Positions 37,401-49,800 of a stretch of 64,000 bases of DNA are shown piece after piece. This stretch comes from Perognathus longimembris pacificus (taxonomy: Eukaryota; Chordata; Mammalia; Rodentia; Heteromyidae). The notes beneath the pieces were generated by a model. The model did not search any database. It had not been told where the DNA came from and was given only the letters and a program-made list of their open reading frames with translations. Where the stretch lies: the NCBI RefSeq assembly GCF_023159225.1, contig NC_063171.1, positions 39,959,378 to 40,023,377 on the forward strand, written 5' to 3'. The position numbers and the translations under genes were made by a program. The number at the start of each line of letters is the position of its first letter. Position 1 is the first letter of the stretch.

Positions 37401-40400
37401 AAGGAAGCCTGAAGATACATCCAGTGTTGATGGCCAATCACTGGGGATCCCAGTGGGGCCAGAAAATGGAGGAGAGAAGGATGGGCCAGAGGAAGAGGAA
37501 GAGGAGGACTTTGATGACCTCACCCAAGATGAGGAAGATGAAATGTCATCAGCTTCTGAGGAATCTGTGCTTTCTGTTCCTGAACTCCAGGTAAGAGCTG
37601 GGAAGTAATCTCAAAGTTACTTTGGCATCGCAGTCGCAGTAGTATGTTGAGTTTATATGCCTGCTTGTTATTCTGCTCTAGATATTCCTGAGTCCAAGCC
37701 CCAGGACTGGCCGAAAAAAAACAAAAACAAAACAAACATTAAATTGAGTTGCCCAAGCACACTTTATTTTTATTTTTTGTGGCAGTACTGGGGCTTGGAC
37801 TCAGAGCCTCCTGCTCTCCCTGAACTTTTTTGCTCATGGCTGATACTCTACTACTTGAGCCATACCTTTATTTCTGTCCTTTTCTTGATTATTGGAGATA
37901 AGAGTCTCTTAGATTTTTCTGTCTGGGCTGGCTTTCAACCTCCATTCTCAGATCTCAGCTTCCTGAGTAGCTAAGATTACAGGCATGAGCCACCAGCCCC
38001 TGGGTTCGGAGCACACATTAAGTATGTTAAATGTTGAGCACTGGTGGCTCATGCCTATAATCTTAGCTGCTCTGGAGGCTGAGATCCAGAGGATTGTGAT
38101 TCAAGCAGCTTTGGCAGAGAGGTTCACAAGACTCCTTCTTCAAAGTAACCAGCAAAGGCAGGCACAGGCGGCTCATGCCTGCAATCCTAGCTACTTTAGA
38201 GGCTGAGATCTGAGGATTGCTTTTGGTTTTGTTTTGTTTTGTTTTTGTAGCCAGTCCTGGAGCGGGGACTCAGGGCCTGAGCACTGTCCCTGGCTTCTTT
38301 TTGCTCAAGGCTAGTACTCTACTTCTTGAGCCACAGCTTCACTTCTGGCTTTTTTCTATATATGTGGTGCTGAGGAATCAAACCTAGGGCTTCATGTATA
38401 CGAGGCAAGCACTTTACCACTAGGCCATATTCCCAGCCCTGAGGCTTACTTTTGGAAGGAAGCCAGCTGGGACAGGAAAGTCTGTGAGACTTATCTCCAA
38501 TTAACCACCAGAAAACAGAAAGTGGCACTGTGGCTCAAGTGGTAAAACACTAGCCTTGAGCTGAAGAGCTCAGGGACAGCGTCCAGGCCTAGAGTTCAAG
38601 CCCCAGGACCGACAAAATAATAATAGTAATAATAATAATAATAAAAGAAAACTATCCTAAGTATGGATCATAGCAAAGGAAAACTATCTTTAAGGTGTAG
38701 GGGAACCCTTTGAAAGGTATATTCTTCTTACCTTCTACTACCCATATCCAATCCTCATTATCCATTAAGTTCTATAACTCAGTTGGGAGCCTACATGGCT
38801 TTACCTCAGATCCTCCTGATTCAGTGTTTTGTGAACCACTAGAATGAATCCCTTGTAAGTACTCTTTGGGAGTTTTCAGGAAACAATGGAGAAACTGACT
38901 TGGCTGGCATCTGAAAGGCGCATGAGTCAGGAAGGTGAGTCTGAGGAGGAGAACTCCCAGGAGGAGAATTCTGAGCCAGAAGAAGAGGAAGAAGAAGAAG
39001 CAGAAGGAATGGAAAACCATCAGAAAGAGGATGAGATGATTGATGGAGCAGTAGGCGATGCTGTGGAGAAGCCCCCATCTACCTTGGTCTCACCGAAGAC
39101 TGCCCCAGAAGTAGAGACCAGCAGAACCCCACCAGGTGAGTTTAGTAAACCTGTGCAGAGGGTTAATTAGCCACCTTCTCTAGAGGTCACTGTGCAGAGT
39201 GAATGATTTCAGAGAAAGTACTGTGGATCCCCTCTGCAGCCTTTCCCCCCCCCCCCCCCAAACATGTTTGACATGGTCCTTTTGCAGGAAAGAAGTGCAG
39301 AAGGTTTTGATTTTCATTAACTGCTTTATTTGTGCAAGGTTTTTTGAGGTGTTTTTTTTTTTTTTTTTGGCCAGTCCTGGGCCTGAGCACTTTTCCTGGC
39401 TTCTTTTTTGCTCAAGGCTAGCATTCTGCCACTTGAACCACAGCACCACTTCTGGTCTTTTCTACATATGTGGTGATGAGGAGTTGAACCCAGGGCTTCA
39501 GGTATATGAGGCAAACACTCTTGCCACTAGGCCATATTCCTAGCCCCATGTTTCAGATTTTTTTTTTTGGGGGGGGGGGGCAGTCCTGGGCCTTGGACTC
39601 AGGGCCTGAGCACTGTCTCTGGCTTCTTTTTGCTCAAGGCTAGCACTCTGCCACCTGAGCCACAGCACCCCTTCTGGCCGTTTTCCATATATGTGGTGCT
39701 GGGGAATCGAACTGAGAGTTTCATGTGTAGGAGGCAAGTACTCTTGCCACTAGGCCATATTCCCAGCCCATGTTTCAGATTTTTTTTTTTTTTTTTTGGC
39801 CAGTCCTGGGCCTTGGACTCAGGGCCCGAGCACCGTCCCTGGCTTCTTCCCGCTCAAGGCTAGCACTCTGCTACTTGAGCCACAGCGCCGCTTCTGGCCG
39901 TTTTCCGTATATGTGGTGCTGGGGAATCGAACCTAGGGCCTCGTGTATCCGAGGCAGGCATTCTTGCCACTAGGCTATATCCCCAGCCCTCAGATTTTTT
40001 TTATACTAGTTCTTGTCTCATCTGTCATGTGTGTTTATTTCAGGAAATATTGCTGTTCTTCATCAAGATAAAGTCCCTTGAGCTGGACATAGTGGTACAT
40101 ACCTGTGACCTAAGCACTTAGGAGCTAAGGCAGGCAGGAGGGTCATGAGTTTGAGGCCAGCTGTGACTCATAGACCTTGCCTTTAAAAAAAGAGAAAGAA
40201 GAGAGGAGAAAGAAAAAGAAAACAAGGGCGAGGCACCAGTGGTTCACACCTATTTACTCCGGAGGCTGAAAACTGAGGATCACAGTTTGAAGCCAGCCCA
40301 GGCAGGAAGTTCCATGAGATTCTTATCTCCAATAAACTGCCCAGAAAAAAACAGAAATGGCACTGTGGCTCAAGTGGTAGAGCTTTGGCTCAAGTGGTAG

Positions 40401-42794
40401 ATCCCTACCCTAGAGCACAAAGAGGCTCAGGGATAGCACTCAGGCCCTGAGTTCAAGCTCTAAGACCAGCCCCCCCCCCAAAAAAAAAAAAGTTAAGACA
40501 AGTTCCTCTAGCTGCCCAAAAATCAAAAAAGAAAAATCTTGGGGCTGGGAATATGGCCTAGTGGCCAGAGTGATTGCCTCATATACATGAAGCCCTGGGA
40601 TTGATTCCTCAGCATCACATATACAGAAAATGGCAGCTAGAAATGGCACTGTGGCTCAAGTGGCAGAGTGCTAGTCTTGAGCAGAAAGAAGCCAGGGACA
40701 GTGCTCAGGCCCTTGGACTGGCAAAATAAAATAAAATTAAATTAAAATTAAAAAAATCTAGATCACAGGATATTAATTGCTTGATATCCCCAGCATAACA
40801 TAACATTGATATCCCAACATAACATTCAGACTTCCTTAAAATGCAGTACCTTATCTCCTTGTCATACCAGTTAACCTAGTTGTGCTTTAGATTCTGCATA
40901 GTGCTGACTTTGTGGAGCAGACTGTCTTTACTATCACTTTCCAGCCACTCTTGAGTTGCTTTGTGGTGTTCACTAGGATTGGATGGGGGAATGCATGTGG
41001 TAGATGGCATGGCTGCGGGACTGAGAAGCAAATCTTTTTTCAATGTACTCCAAAGGAGGGAGCATCAAAGCTGCTGGAAAGGGCCGGAACAGTCATCGAG
41101 CTCGCAACAAGCGGGGAAGTCGGGCTCGGGCCAGCAAGGACACCTCAAAGCTGCTGTTGCTGTATGATGAGGACATTCTGGAGCGGGATCCTCTCAGGGA
41201 GCAGAAGGACTTGGCCTTTGCCCAGGCTTATCTGACCAGGGTAGGCAAATGATGTTTCTGTTACTGCCTGTTTCTACAAATGCAGCTGCTTCTTTCAAGA
41301 ACATTTTATCGTGGTTAATATAATTTTATTGTTATTATTAAGGTGTTGTACAGAGGGTTTGCCCTTTCATAGGTCAGGTAATGAATGCATGTTTTTTGGA
41401 CATTGTCACCTCTTCCTTTGCTTTCCCCCAGAATCCCCTCCCATCCTCAAGGGAGATGTTTTAAGAATGCAGTCTAGGTCTGGGGGTGTAGCTCAGCGGT
41501 ATAGCACTCACCTTCCATGTTCAAGACCCTAGGTTCTATTCCTAGTACTGCCCTCCACCCTCACTGTTTGGGTTTTTTTGCCAGTCCTGGGGGCTTGGGA
41601 CTCAGGGCCCTGGCTTCTTTTTGCTCAAGGCTAGCACTCTACCACCTGAGCCATAGCGCCACTTCTGGCCTTTTCTGTTTATGTGGTGCTGAGGAATTGA
41701 ACCCAGGGCTTCATGCATGCTAGGTAAGCACTCTAGTGCTAAGCCACATTCCCAGCCCCCCAGTATATTTTTTTCAGGCTGCACAACATGCTTTGTCTGT
41801 CTCTAAGCTTCTGGAATACCAAGACATCTGTGAGAGAGCCATGAGAAGACAGAGTTCAGTCATACCTGGGTTGATTGTTCTCATCTCTCTTTTGTTCAAA
41901 GATTGGAGTAAAGATGATTTATTTTTCATCAGTGGGAGATTGACTGGGCTGATAAGTTTTTGGCTTAAGAAGAGTGACAAATGGTGCATAGGCCGGAGAG
42001 CAGATCTCAGGGAAGTACCTTGGTTTTCAAATAGGAACTAGCTGAGGTCTGGTGGTGTTCTGGTAGTTCCCTCCCCTCTTGGTAATCCACCGATCTGTTG
42101 GCCTCCTTCAACAAGTAGTAGCAGGGATAGTTATGACTTCTTCTTATTTCCTCATATTTTACTAATATCACAAATTATGTATTATGTATCTTCAAATGAC
42201 AGAAGCTTACCTATTTCATTATGGGGCTGAAATCAGGAAGGAGAGCTTAGGGCTCTGACCTAGAGAAAAGCATTAGGTTGTCTGTGGGCAGTTCCATAGT
42301 CTCTGGCAAATGAAGGTTGTTTAATTGCCCCTGCCAGCAAAGGAACTCTACCTTGGTCATTGTTCCATGTCTTCCATTAACTGTCAGAGGTGAAGCCTCT
42401 GTCAGGGGAAAGCCTCTGCTGGTTAAGTCGTGGAGCTCTCTGTGATCCCCCTGTCTCCCTTGATGATTGGAAGTCTTCCTGTGTAGGTACGAGAAGCCCT
42501 ACAGCATATCCCTGGCAAGTATGAAGACTTCCTTCAGGTTATCTATGAATTTGAGTCAAACACTCAGAGACAGACTGCTGTGGATCTCTACAAAAGCTTG
42601 CAAATTCTGCTCCAAGAGTGGCCTCAGCTTTTGAAGGATTTTGCTGCTTTCCTGTTACCTGAGCAAGCTCTGGCCTGTGGATTAGTAAGTAGATGGACAA
42701 AAAGATCACACAAGAATCCTGGGTCAGAGCAAGAGCTCTGTCTTCGAATGTTCCTCCCTAACCCCATTCTCCCATTTTCTTTATATAGTGAATA

Positions 42795-42832
<38 letters not shown>

Positions 42833-45800
42833 GTGTGCACTCAGGGCCTGAATGCTATCTCTGACCTTTTTTGCTCAAGGATAGCACTCTACCACTTGCA
42901 CCACACCTCCACTTCTGGCTTCTTTTTTTCTTTTTGGTGTCATACTGAGGCTTGAACTCAGGCCTGAGTGCTGTCCCTCAGCTTTTCTTTATTTTTTTTT
43001 TCTCAAGGCTAGTACTCTGCCACTTGAGCCACAGCTCCACTTCTGGCCTTTTTTGAGTAGTTTATTAGAGATAAGAATCTCAAGGATGGGGCTGGGGATA
43101 TGGCCTAGTGGCAAGAGTGCCTGCCTCATATACAGTGAGGCCCTGGGTTCGATTCCCCAGCACCACATATACAGAAAATGGCCAGAAGTGGCGCTGTGGC
43201 TCAAGTGGCAGAGTGTTAGCCTTGAGCAAAAAGAAGCCAGGGATGGTGCTCAGGCCCTGAGTCCAAACCCCAGGACGGCCAAAAAAAAAAAAAAAAGAAT
43301 CTCAAGGACTTGCCTACCCTGGCTGACTTTAAGCTGTAATCCTTGGATCTCAGCCTTCTGAGTTGGTAGGATTATAGACCTAAACCACCCGCGTTGGGCT
43401 TCACTTCTAGCCTTTTTGGTGGTTAATTGGACATAAGAGTCTCACTGACTTTCCTGCCCAGGCTAGCTTGAAACTTTGATCCTAGGGTCTCATCCTCTTG
43501 AGGAGCTAGCTTGGATTATAGACATGAGCCACCCATGCCCAGCTAAAGCAGGCATTCTTTCATTAACTGTTGTGTATGAACACATGTATACATATGTGTG
43601 TAAAATACATAGATTCTAAAAATAAACAGTAAAATATATGGTATGTTATGGTTTATAGTGATAATCCCTTATAGAAGACTGAAGCAAGAAAGGGACTGTA
43701 AGGTAGGTAAGGGAGTGGTATGTGCACTTTGGTATACAGTGGTCTGGGAAGGCCACTGAGGACTAGGGTAAGGGAACATTTGAAATGTTCAAATATGAGA
43801 GGTAACTCAGTTATGGACTTCATAACATGATTGATAAAAGTAGGAATAAAGAGAGTAACAAGATAATTCTGATAGTTTTAATGCCAGTTTAATGACAATG
43901 TGGTGTGATTATGTATATAATGCTCATCTTCTCTTTTGACTTTGGCATGAGGATTAGATGTGTGTATGCGTGAACATTTTTTTTGTAAACTCTAGAGTAC
44001 CATATGAGTTTGAGTGCCTGTTTACTCCATCTATAAAATAATAAGCAAGTTGAAATAGATACATATCTTTCATTCACATCTGAATTTCTTAGGTTAGTAG
44101 TTAGTTCTCAGGAGCCTAATGTAGATGGATGCTGGGGTTTTAAATAGAACCTCTTTATATCCCATTTCCCTAGCCCATGTTCTTAGTTCTTAAGAGTTCT
44201 CAAGTCCCGAACTGGCTATTTAGTAACTGCTCTCTTGCCCCTCTTCCACTCTGGTAGTTTGAGGAGCAGCAGGCTTTTGAGAAGAGTCGCAAGTTCCTTC
44301 GGCAGCTGGAGATTTGCTTTGCAGAGAACCCTTCGCACCACCAGAAGATCATCAAGGTCCTGCAGGGCTGTGCAGACTGCCTTCCTCAGGAGATCACAGA
44401 GGTGTTCTTTCTTGTCCTGCCTCCTTTTTAATGGCCATTTCAGTGTTAGGTTGTTGCCTTCTCTGTTCCCCTCTCTTATTCCATATAATGTTTGCCTCTG
44501 AAGTGTCATGAACCCCTGGAGGAGATGAGAACAGTAAGAGCTTTTTAGGCTTACTTTAAGGCATGAAGCCAAGAATGGTCACCTGAATGCAGGGCCTGCC
44601 TGATTTCCTCAGGCTGTGGAGTGTCATCAGTGCCATGGGAGGGATAATGGAGAGAAGAAGTGTGAGACCCAGTGGGGTTTGTCTCTTCTCTGCTTAGGCT
44701 GTGTTCTACCTGGGGACCAGTTGGACAGGAGTGAAGAGTGCTAGCATTAGGAATCAAATCTCTCACCAATGTCCCTCCCCTGCAGGTGAATAAGCAGGGA
44801 GAAGTTGCATGTGAATTCTTACCCACTAAGAGAGGCTCTATAGATGAGCACCACTGGCTCACATTTGTAACCCTAGCTCATCAGGAGGCTGATATCTGAG
44901 GATAGTGATTTGAAGCCAGCCTGAGCAGGAAAGTCTGTGAGACTCTTATCTCCAGTTAACCACCAGAAGGCCAGAAGTGGAGCTGTGGCTCAAGTGGTAG
45001 AGTGCTCGCCTTGAGCAAAAAAGCTCAGGCTCTGAGTTCAAGCCCCAGGACTGGCACAAAAAAAATTAATGAAGGGGGAGAGGGAGCTCTATGTGTCTTT
45101 GGGTTGGCTTGTAAGGCAGAATGTTGGGAGGACTGGTTTGACCCGATTTTATCTTTGCATCCATCAATTTGCAGCTTAAGACCCAGATGTGGCAGCTCCT
45201 CAAGGGTCATGACCACCTGCAAGATGAGTTTTCTATCTTCTTCGACCATCTTCGTCCGGCAGCTAGCAGGATGGGTGACTTTGAAGAAATCAACTGGACT
45301 GAAGAGAAAGAGTATGAGGTACAGGCCCCGGGGGTGCAGCAGTAGGGTTGCGAAGGGAAAGGCTGCCTGCAGGACGGCTGTCAGCGCAGGGCCCCGTTCA
45401 TTGACACCAACTCCTCCTCAGTTCGATGGCTTTGAAGAAGTGGCACTGCCAGATGTGGAAGAGGAAGAAGAGCCTCCCAAAATACCTTCCACCTCCAAGA
45501 ACAAGAGGAGAAAAGAGATGGGGGTCCAAAATCACGATAAGGTATGTCAGGCTATTAGGAATTAGCTACTTTTTTTTTTTTTTTTGGCTAGTCCTGGGCT
45601 TTGGACTCAGGGCCTGAGCACTGTCCCTGGCTTCTTTTTGCTCAAGGCTAGCACTCTGCCACTTGAGCCACAGCGCCACTTCTGGCCATTTTCTGTATAT
45701 GTGGTGCTGGGGAATTGAACCTAGGACCTCCTGTATACGAGGCGAGCACTCTTGCCACTAGGCCATATCCCCAGCCCAGGAATTAGCTACTTTTGACAAA

Positions 45801-46825
45801 TCAGGTGTCCGCTTTCTCTCTAAATGTTTTTCTGGCTTGGTATGGTCAGAAACCTCCTGGTCCCATGTTTCAAGGATCTGAGGTGATTGTGGAGTGCAAA
45901 CCGAAGGGGAAGCTGCCGTGCAAAGCGGGAGAGCAGACAGTGCAGTTGGTGAAGAGGCCGTGAGCCTCAGAACTCTGAGATGTTTTTTTAAAGAATGAAA
46001 TGTCCTAAATCTTTTCATTTCTTTTCTATGGGACATAGAATTTCCTTTATTATAAGTAGCTAATATTTAGCTGTATTACTCAGTACTAGCATTACTTGGG
46101 AGTTGTTTTTGTTTTTTTTTTACAAGGAGTATATTCATTTAATTTTCACAATAATCTTGTGGGGAAAGTATTATTTGCTATTTACAGAAGAGAACTGAGG
46201 TGCAGAGAGACGCTATTGCTAGAGTCACTTGTTTATTAAGTGTTACTACTGGGATATGGCCCAGGTAATTTACCTCTAGAGTCTGCTCCAACTGCTCTTC
46301 CAGAAGTAGTCTTTTAAATCCACATCTGTTACATGTCTTTTCTTCTTCCAATCTTCTCAAGAGGGTTGGAAGAGAGGGGGGAGAGCTCAAGGCATAGAGA
46401 AACAAAGTACATAGGTACTTTGTACAACCTCAAAATCTATTTGATTTAAATATAGCTTGAAATATCTGGGTGATTGGACTGTTTCCTTCTTTGGGTCACT
46501 TAGGGTTGTTTCAGGGATTCATAATAAATTTCAGTGATTTCCCATGCAATGTGATGAGGTGGTATATAATAAAAGAAAGGAAGGTGGATGCTGGTGGCTC
46601 ACACCTGTTATCCTAGCTACATAGGAAGCTGAGATCTGACAATGGCAGTTTGAAGCCATGCTGGACAGGAAAGTCCTTGAGATTCTTATCTGCAGTAAAC
46701 TATTCTAGAAAAGCCGGAAGTGGCACTGTGGCTCAAGTGGTAGAGTGCTAGCCTTGAGCAAAAAAGCTCAGGGACAGTGTTCAGGCCCTGAGTCCAAGCC
46801 AAATGACTGACCTCCCCTCCCCCCC

Positions 46826-46870
<45 letters not shown>

Positions 46871-49800
46871 CTTCAGGTGGCTCATAATTTAGCTTCCTTT
46901 CTTGATACTGAAAAAACTCGGCAGCTATTCAAGTCCAGGTATCTCCTAGGAGACTGAGTGGCCAGATGGGGCCAAGGACTGTTCCTGTGCTTGCCATGAA
47001 GGAGGTCCTGACTCCAAGCTGAAGAAGAACAAGAGGAGAAACTGTGGCCACTGTAGCAGCAAGGTGAGACAGTGCTCATAGAGCTGGGATGGAGGGTATC
47101 AGCTATCAGGAAAACCCCAGGCAAATACTGTGTTAGCTATTGGTAGCTACCGCAGATCGGTACCATCCTGAATTCCCAGAAAGATTACATATATGAAAGC
47201 AATGTACACTACACATGCAGATGTACACATGTGCAAAATAGAATCTTTTAGATATATAAGACAAATTTTGCTTTGTTGTGTTTCTCTCTCTCTTTTTTTT
47301 TTTTGCCAGTTCTGGGGTTTGGGACTCAGGGCCTGAGCACTGTCCCTGGCTTCTTTTTGCTCAAGGCTGGCACTCTACCATTTGAGCCATAGCACCTCTT
47401 CCAGCTTTTTCTGTTTATGTGGTACTGAGGAATTGAACCCAGGGCTTTATGCATGCTAGGCAAGCACTCTACCACTAAGTCACATTCCCAGCCCTGTTGT
47501 GTTTCTCTTAGACATTGACTTGTTTCCTGACTCTGCCCCCCCCTAGGGTTAGAATTATAGGATGTGCCATTATGGGGAGCTTAGATTTTGTAGGGTTGTT
47601 TTTTGTTTTGTTTTTGTTTTTGTTATTGTTTGCCCAGTCCTGAGGCTTGAACTTAGGGTCTCTAGGAGTCTCATGGGGACTTTCCTGCCTGGGTTGGCTT
47701 CGAACCATGATCCTCAGATCTCAGCCTTCTGAGTAGCTAGGATTATAGGCGTGAGCCACTAGTAGCTTTGGATTTCACTTTATAAAGATAATCCTTTGTT
47801 CTGGGTGCTAATGCCTCATGCCTGTAATCCTGCTGAGATCTAAAGATTGAAGTTCAAAACCAGCCCAGGCAAGAAAGTCTATGATTCTTTTTTTTTTTTT
47901 TTTTTTGGCCTGTACTGGGCCTTGAACTCAGGGCCTGGGCACTGTCCCTGGCTTCTTTTTTAATTTACTTTTCACTCAAGGCTGGCACTCTACCACTTGA
48001 ACCACAGAGCCACTTCTGGCCTTTTCTATATATGTGGTGCTGAAAAATTGAAACCAGGGCTTCATGTATGTGAGGTAAGTACTCTACCACTAGGTCATAT
48101 CCCCAGCCCCAAATCTATGACTCTTCAGTTAACCATTAAAAAAAAAAAAAAAAGCCAAAAGTAGAGTAGTGGCTCAAGTAGAGGAGCTCTATCTTTAAGC
48201 ATGAGAGCTCAGGGATAGCTCCCAGGCTCTGAGTCAAGCCCCAGGACTGGATACACACGAAGAAAGATAATCTTTTGAGTAAAGCTTTTAGAATTAAGGG
48301 GAAAAATGTTCAAATACTAGCTCTCTGTGTGTCTGTGCGTGTGCGAGAACTCTAAATTAGGAAAATAGTCTTTGAAAGTAATTCTGGCTCTCTTGGAGGC
48401 ACAAATGTAGTCTTGTTAGAGAAGGAGTAATGAAATCCAGTACTTTATTTTGGGCTATGTATTTAAACTTCTACAAACCTGATGGTTGACCTGCTGAGTA
48501 TGAGCAGTAAGTTGCCCTTGTTCCTTTGGCAAGCCCGTGAAACATAGGAGGGAAGTCAGGACACCCTGACCCAAAAAGTCTGTCTCTGCAGGTATGTGAG
48601 AACAAATCCTACAAGAACAAGGAGCCCCATGAGTTGGTGGGCAGCAGCCCCCACCGAGCAGCCAGTCCTATGTCTGGCGTTAAGGAAACAGGGCAGGGCA
48701 AGGATGTGGTGGAAGAGGAAGTCCCAGAGGAGCGGGAGAGCACTGAGTCCGCTCAGAGCAGGACGAGCAGGACCACCAGAAAGGGAGAGGTGCCCATCCC
48801 ACGTGAGTAATCTGTCCAACTAGGCCTGCCCAGCCTTTCTCCCTTTAGTCCTTGGCCTCATGTTCCCAACTTCAACAGGATCCTCAGTGAGCCTTGATAA
48901 AGAACAGTCTTGCCAAGTGCCAGAGGTTCACACCTATAATCCTAGCTACTAAGGAGGCCAAGATCTAAGGATTGCAGTTCAAAGCCACCTTGGGCAAAAA
49001 AAGTCAGTGAGACTCTTACCTTCAATTAGCAAACAGAAAACCAGAAATGGCGCTATGTTTCAGAGTGGTAGAGTGCTAGCCTTGAGTGCAAAAGCTCAGG
49101 GACAGCACCCAGACCCTGGACCAAGCCCCAGGACCACCAAAAAAAGAAGTCTTTCCAGGGATGGGTATTGTACTTCCCTCTCTGATAACCAATAGAAACC
49201 CTTTCCTGTTCAGCTTGTGGTCTCTCCTGTAGCACTCTACAGCCCACAGAACTTAGTACTATCTCCCCATTCCTGCCTGCCATCCTTCCACTGTTCTCCA
49301 TATCCTTTCTAAATAAGTCCATAAGATCAGCTCTTCTCAACTCTAGCACTAGCACTTTATACCTTGTGAGTGATGTAGCCCTCATCTCTACCACTCTACC
49401 ATTTTTTTGGGGGGGAGGTGTCAGTTGTGAGGCTTGCACTCAGGACCTGGGAGCTATCCCTGAGCTCTTTTGCTCAATTCTAGCATTCTACTACTTTGAG
49501 CCACAGCACCACTTCTGGTTTCCTCGTGGTTAATTGGAGATGAGTCTTCTGGATGTTCCTGCCTGGTGTGGCTTTGAACCATGATCCTTAGATCTCAGCC
49601 TCCTGAGTAGTTAGGATTATAGGTGTGTATCAGGATCCTGTGCATACTCTCTTTTTTTTCCCCTCCTAAGCAGGGTTGACAGTGGGGAGCACTTTGCTGC
49701 CTCCTCAAGAAGAGACTCTTACAGAACCGCTCCTTGAGGGCCCTGCACCTCACTTACCAGAGACTCTTCAAATTTCTCCCCCAACTGGAACCGTGTCCTC

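Noticed and set aside
41480..41555. Possible tRNA-Ala gene
   Set aside because: It has A and B boxes but no clean anticodon stem, acceptor pairing or T terminator; it fits a retroposed ID monomer.
44611..44760. Cys-rich reading ([10 protein letters not shown]...KKCETQWGL) that looked like a zinc-finger exon
   Set aside because: Stops interrupt it and no family fits. Remembered GON4L passes directly from the exon ending at 44401 to the one at 45175.
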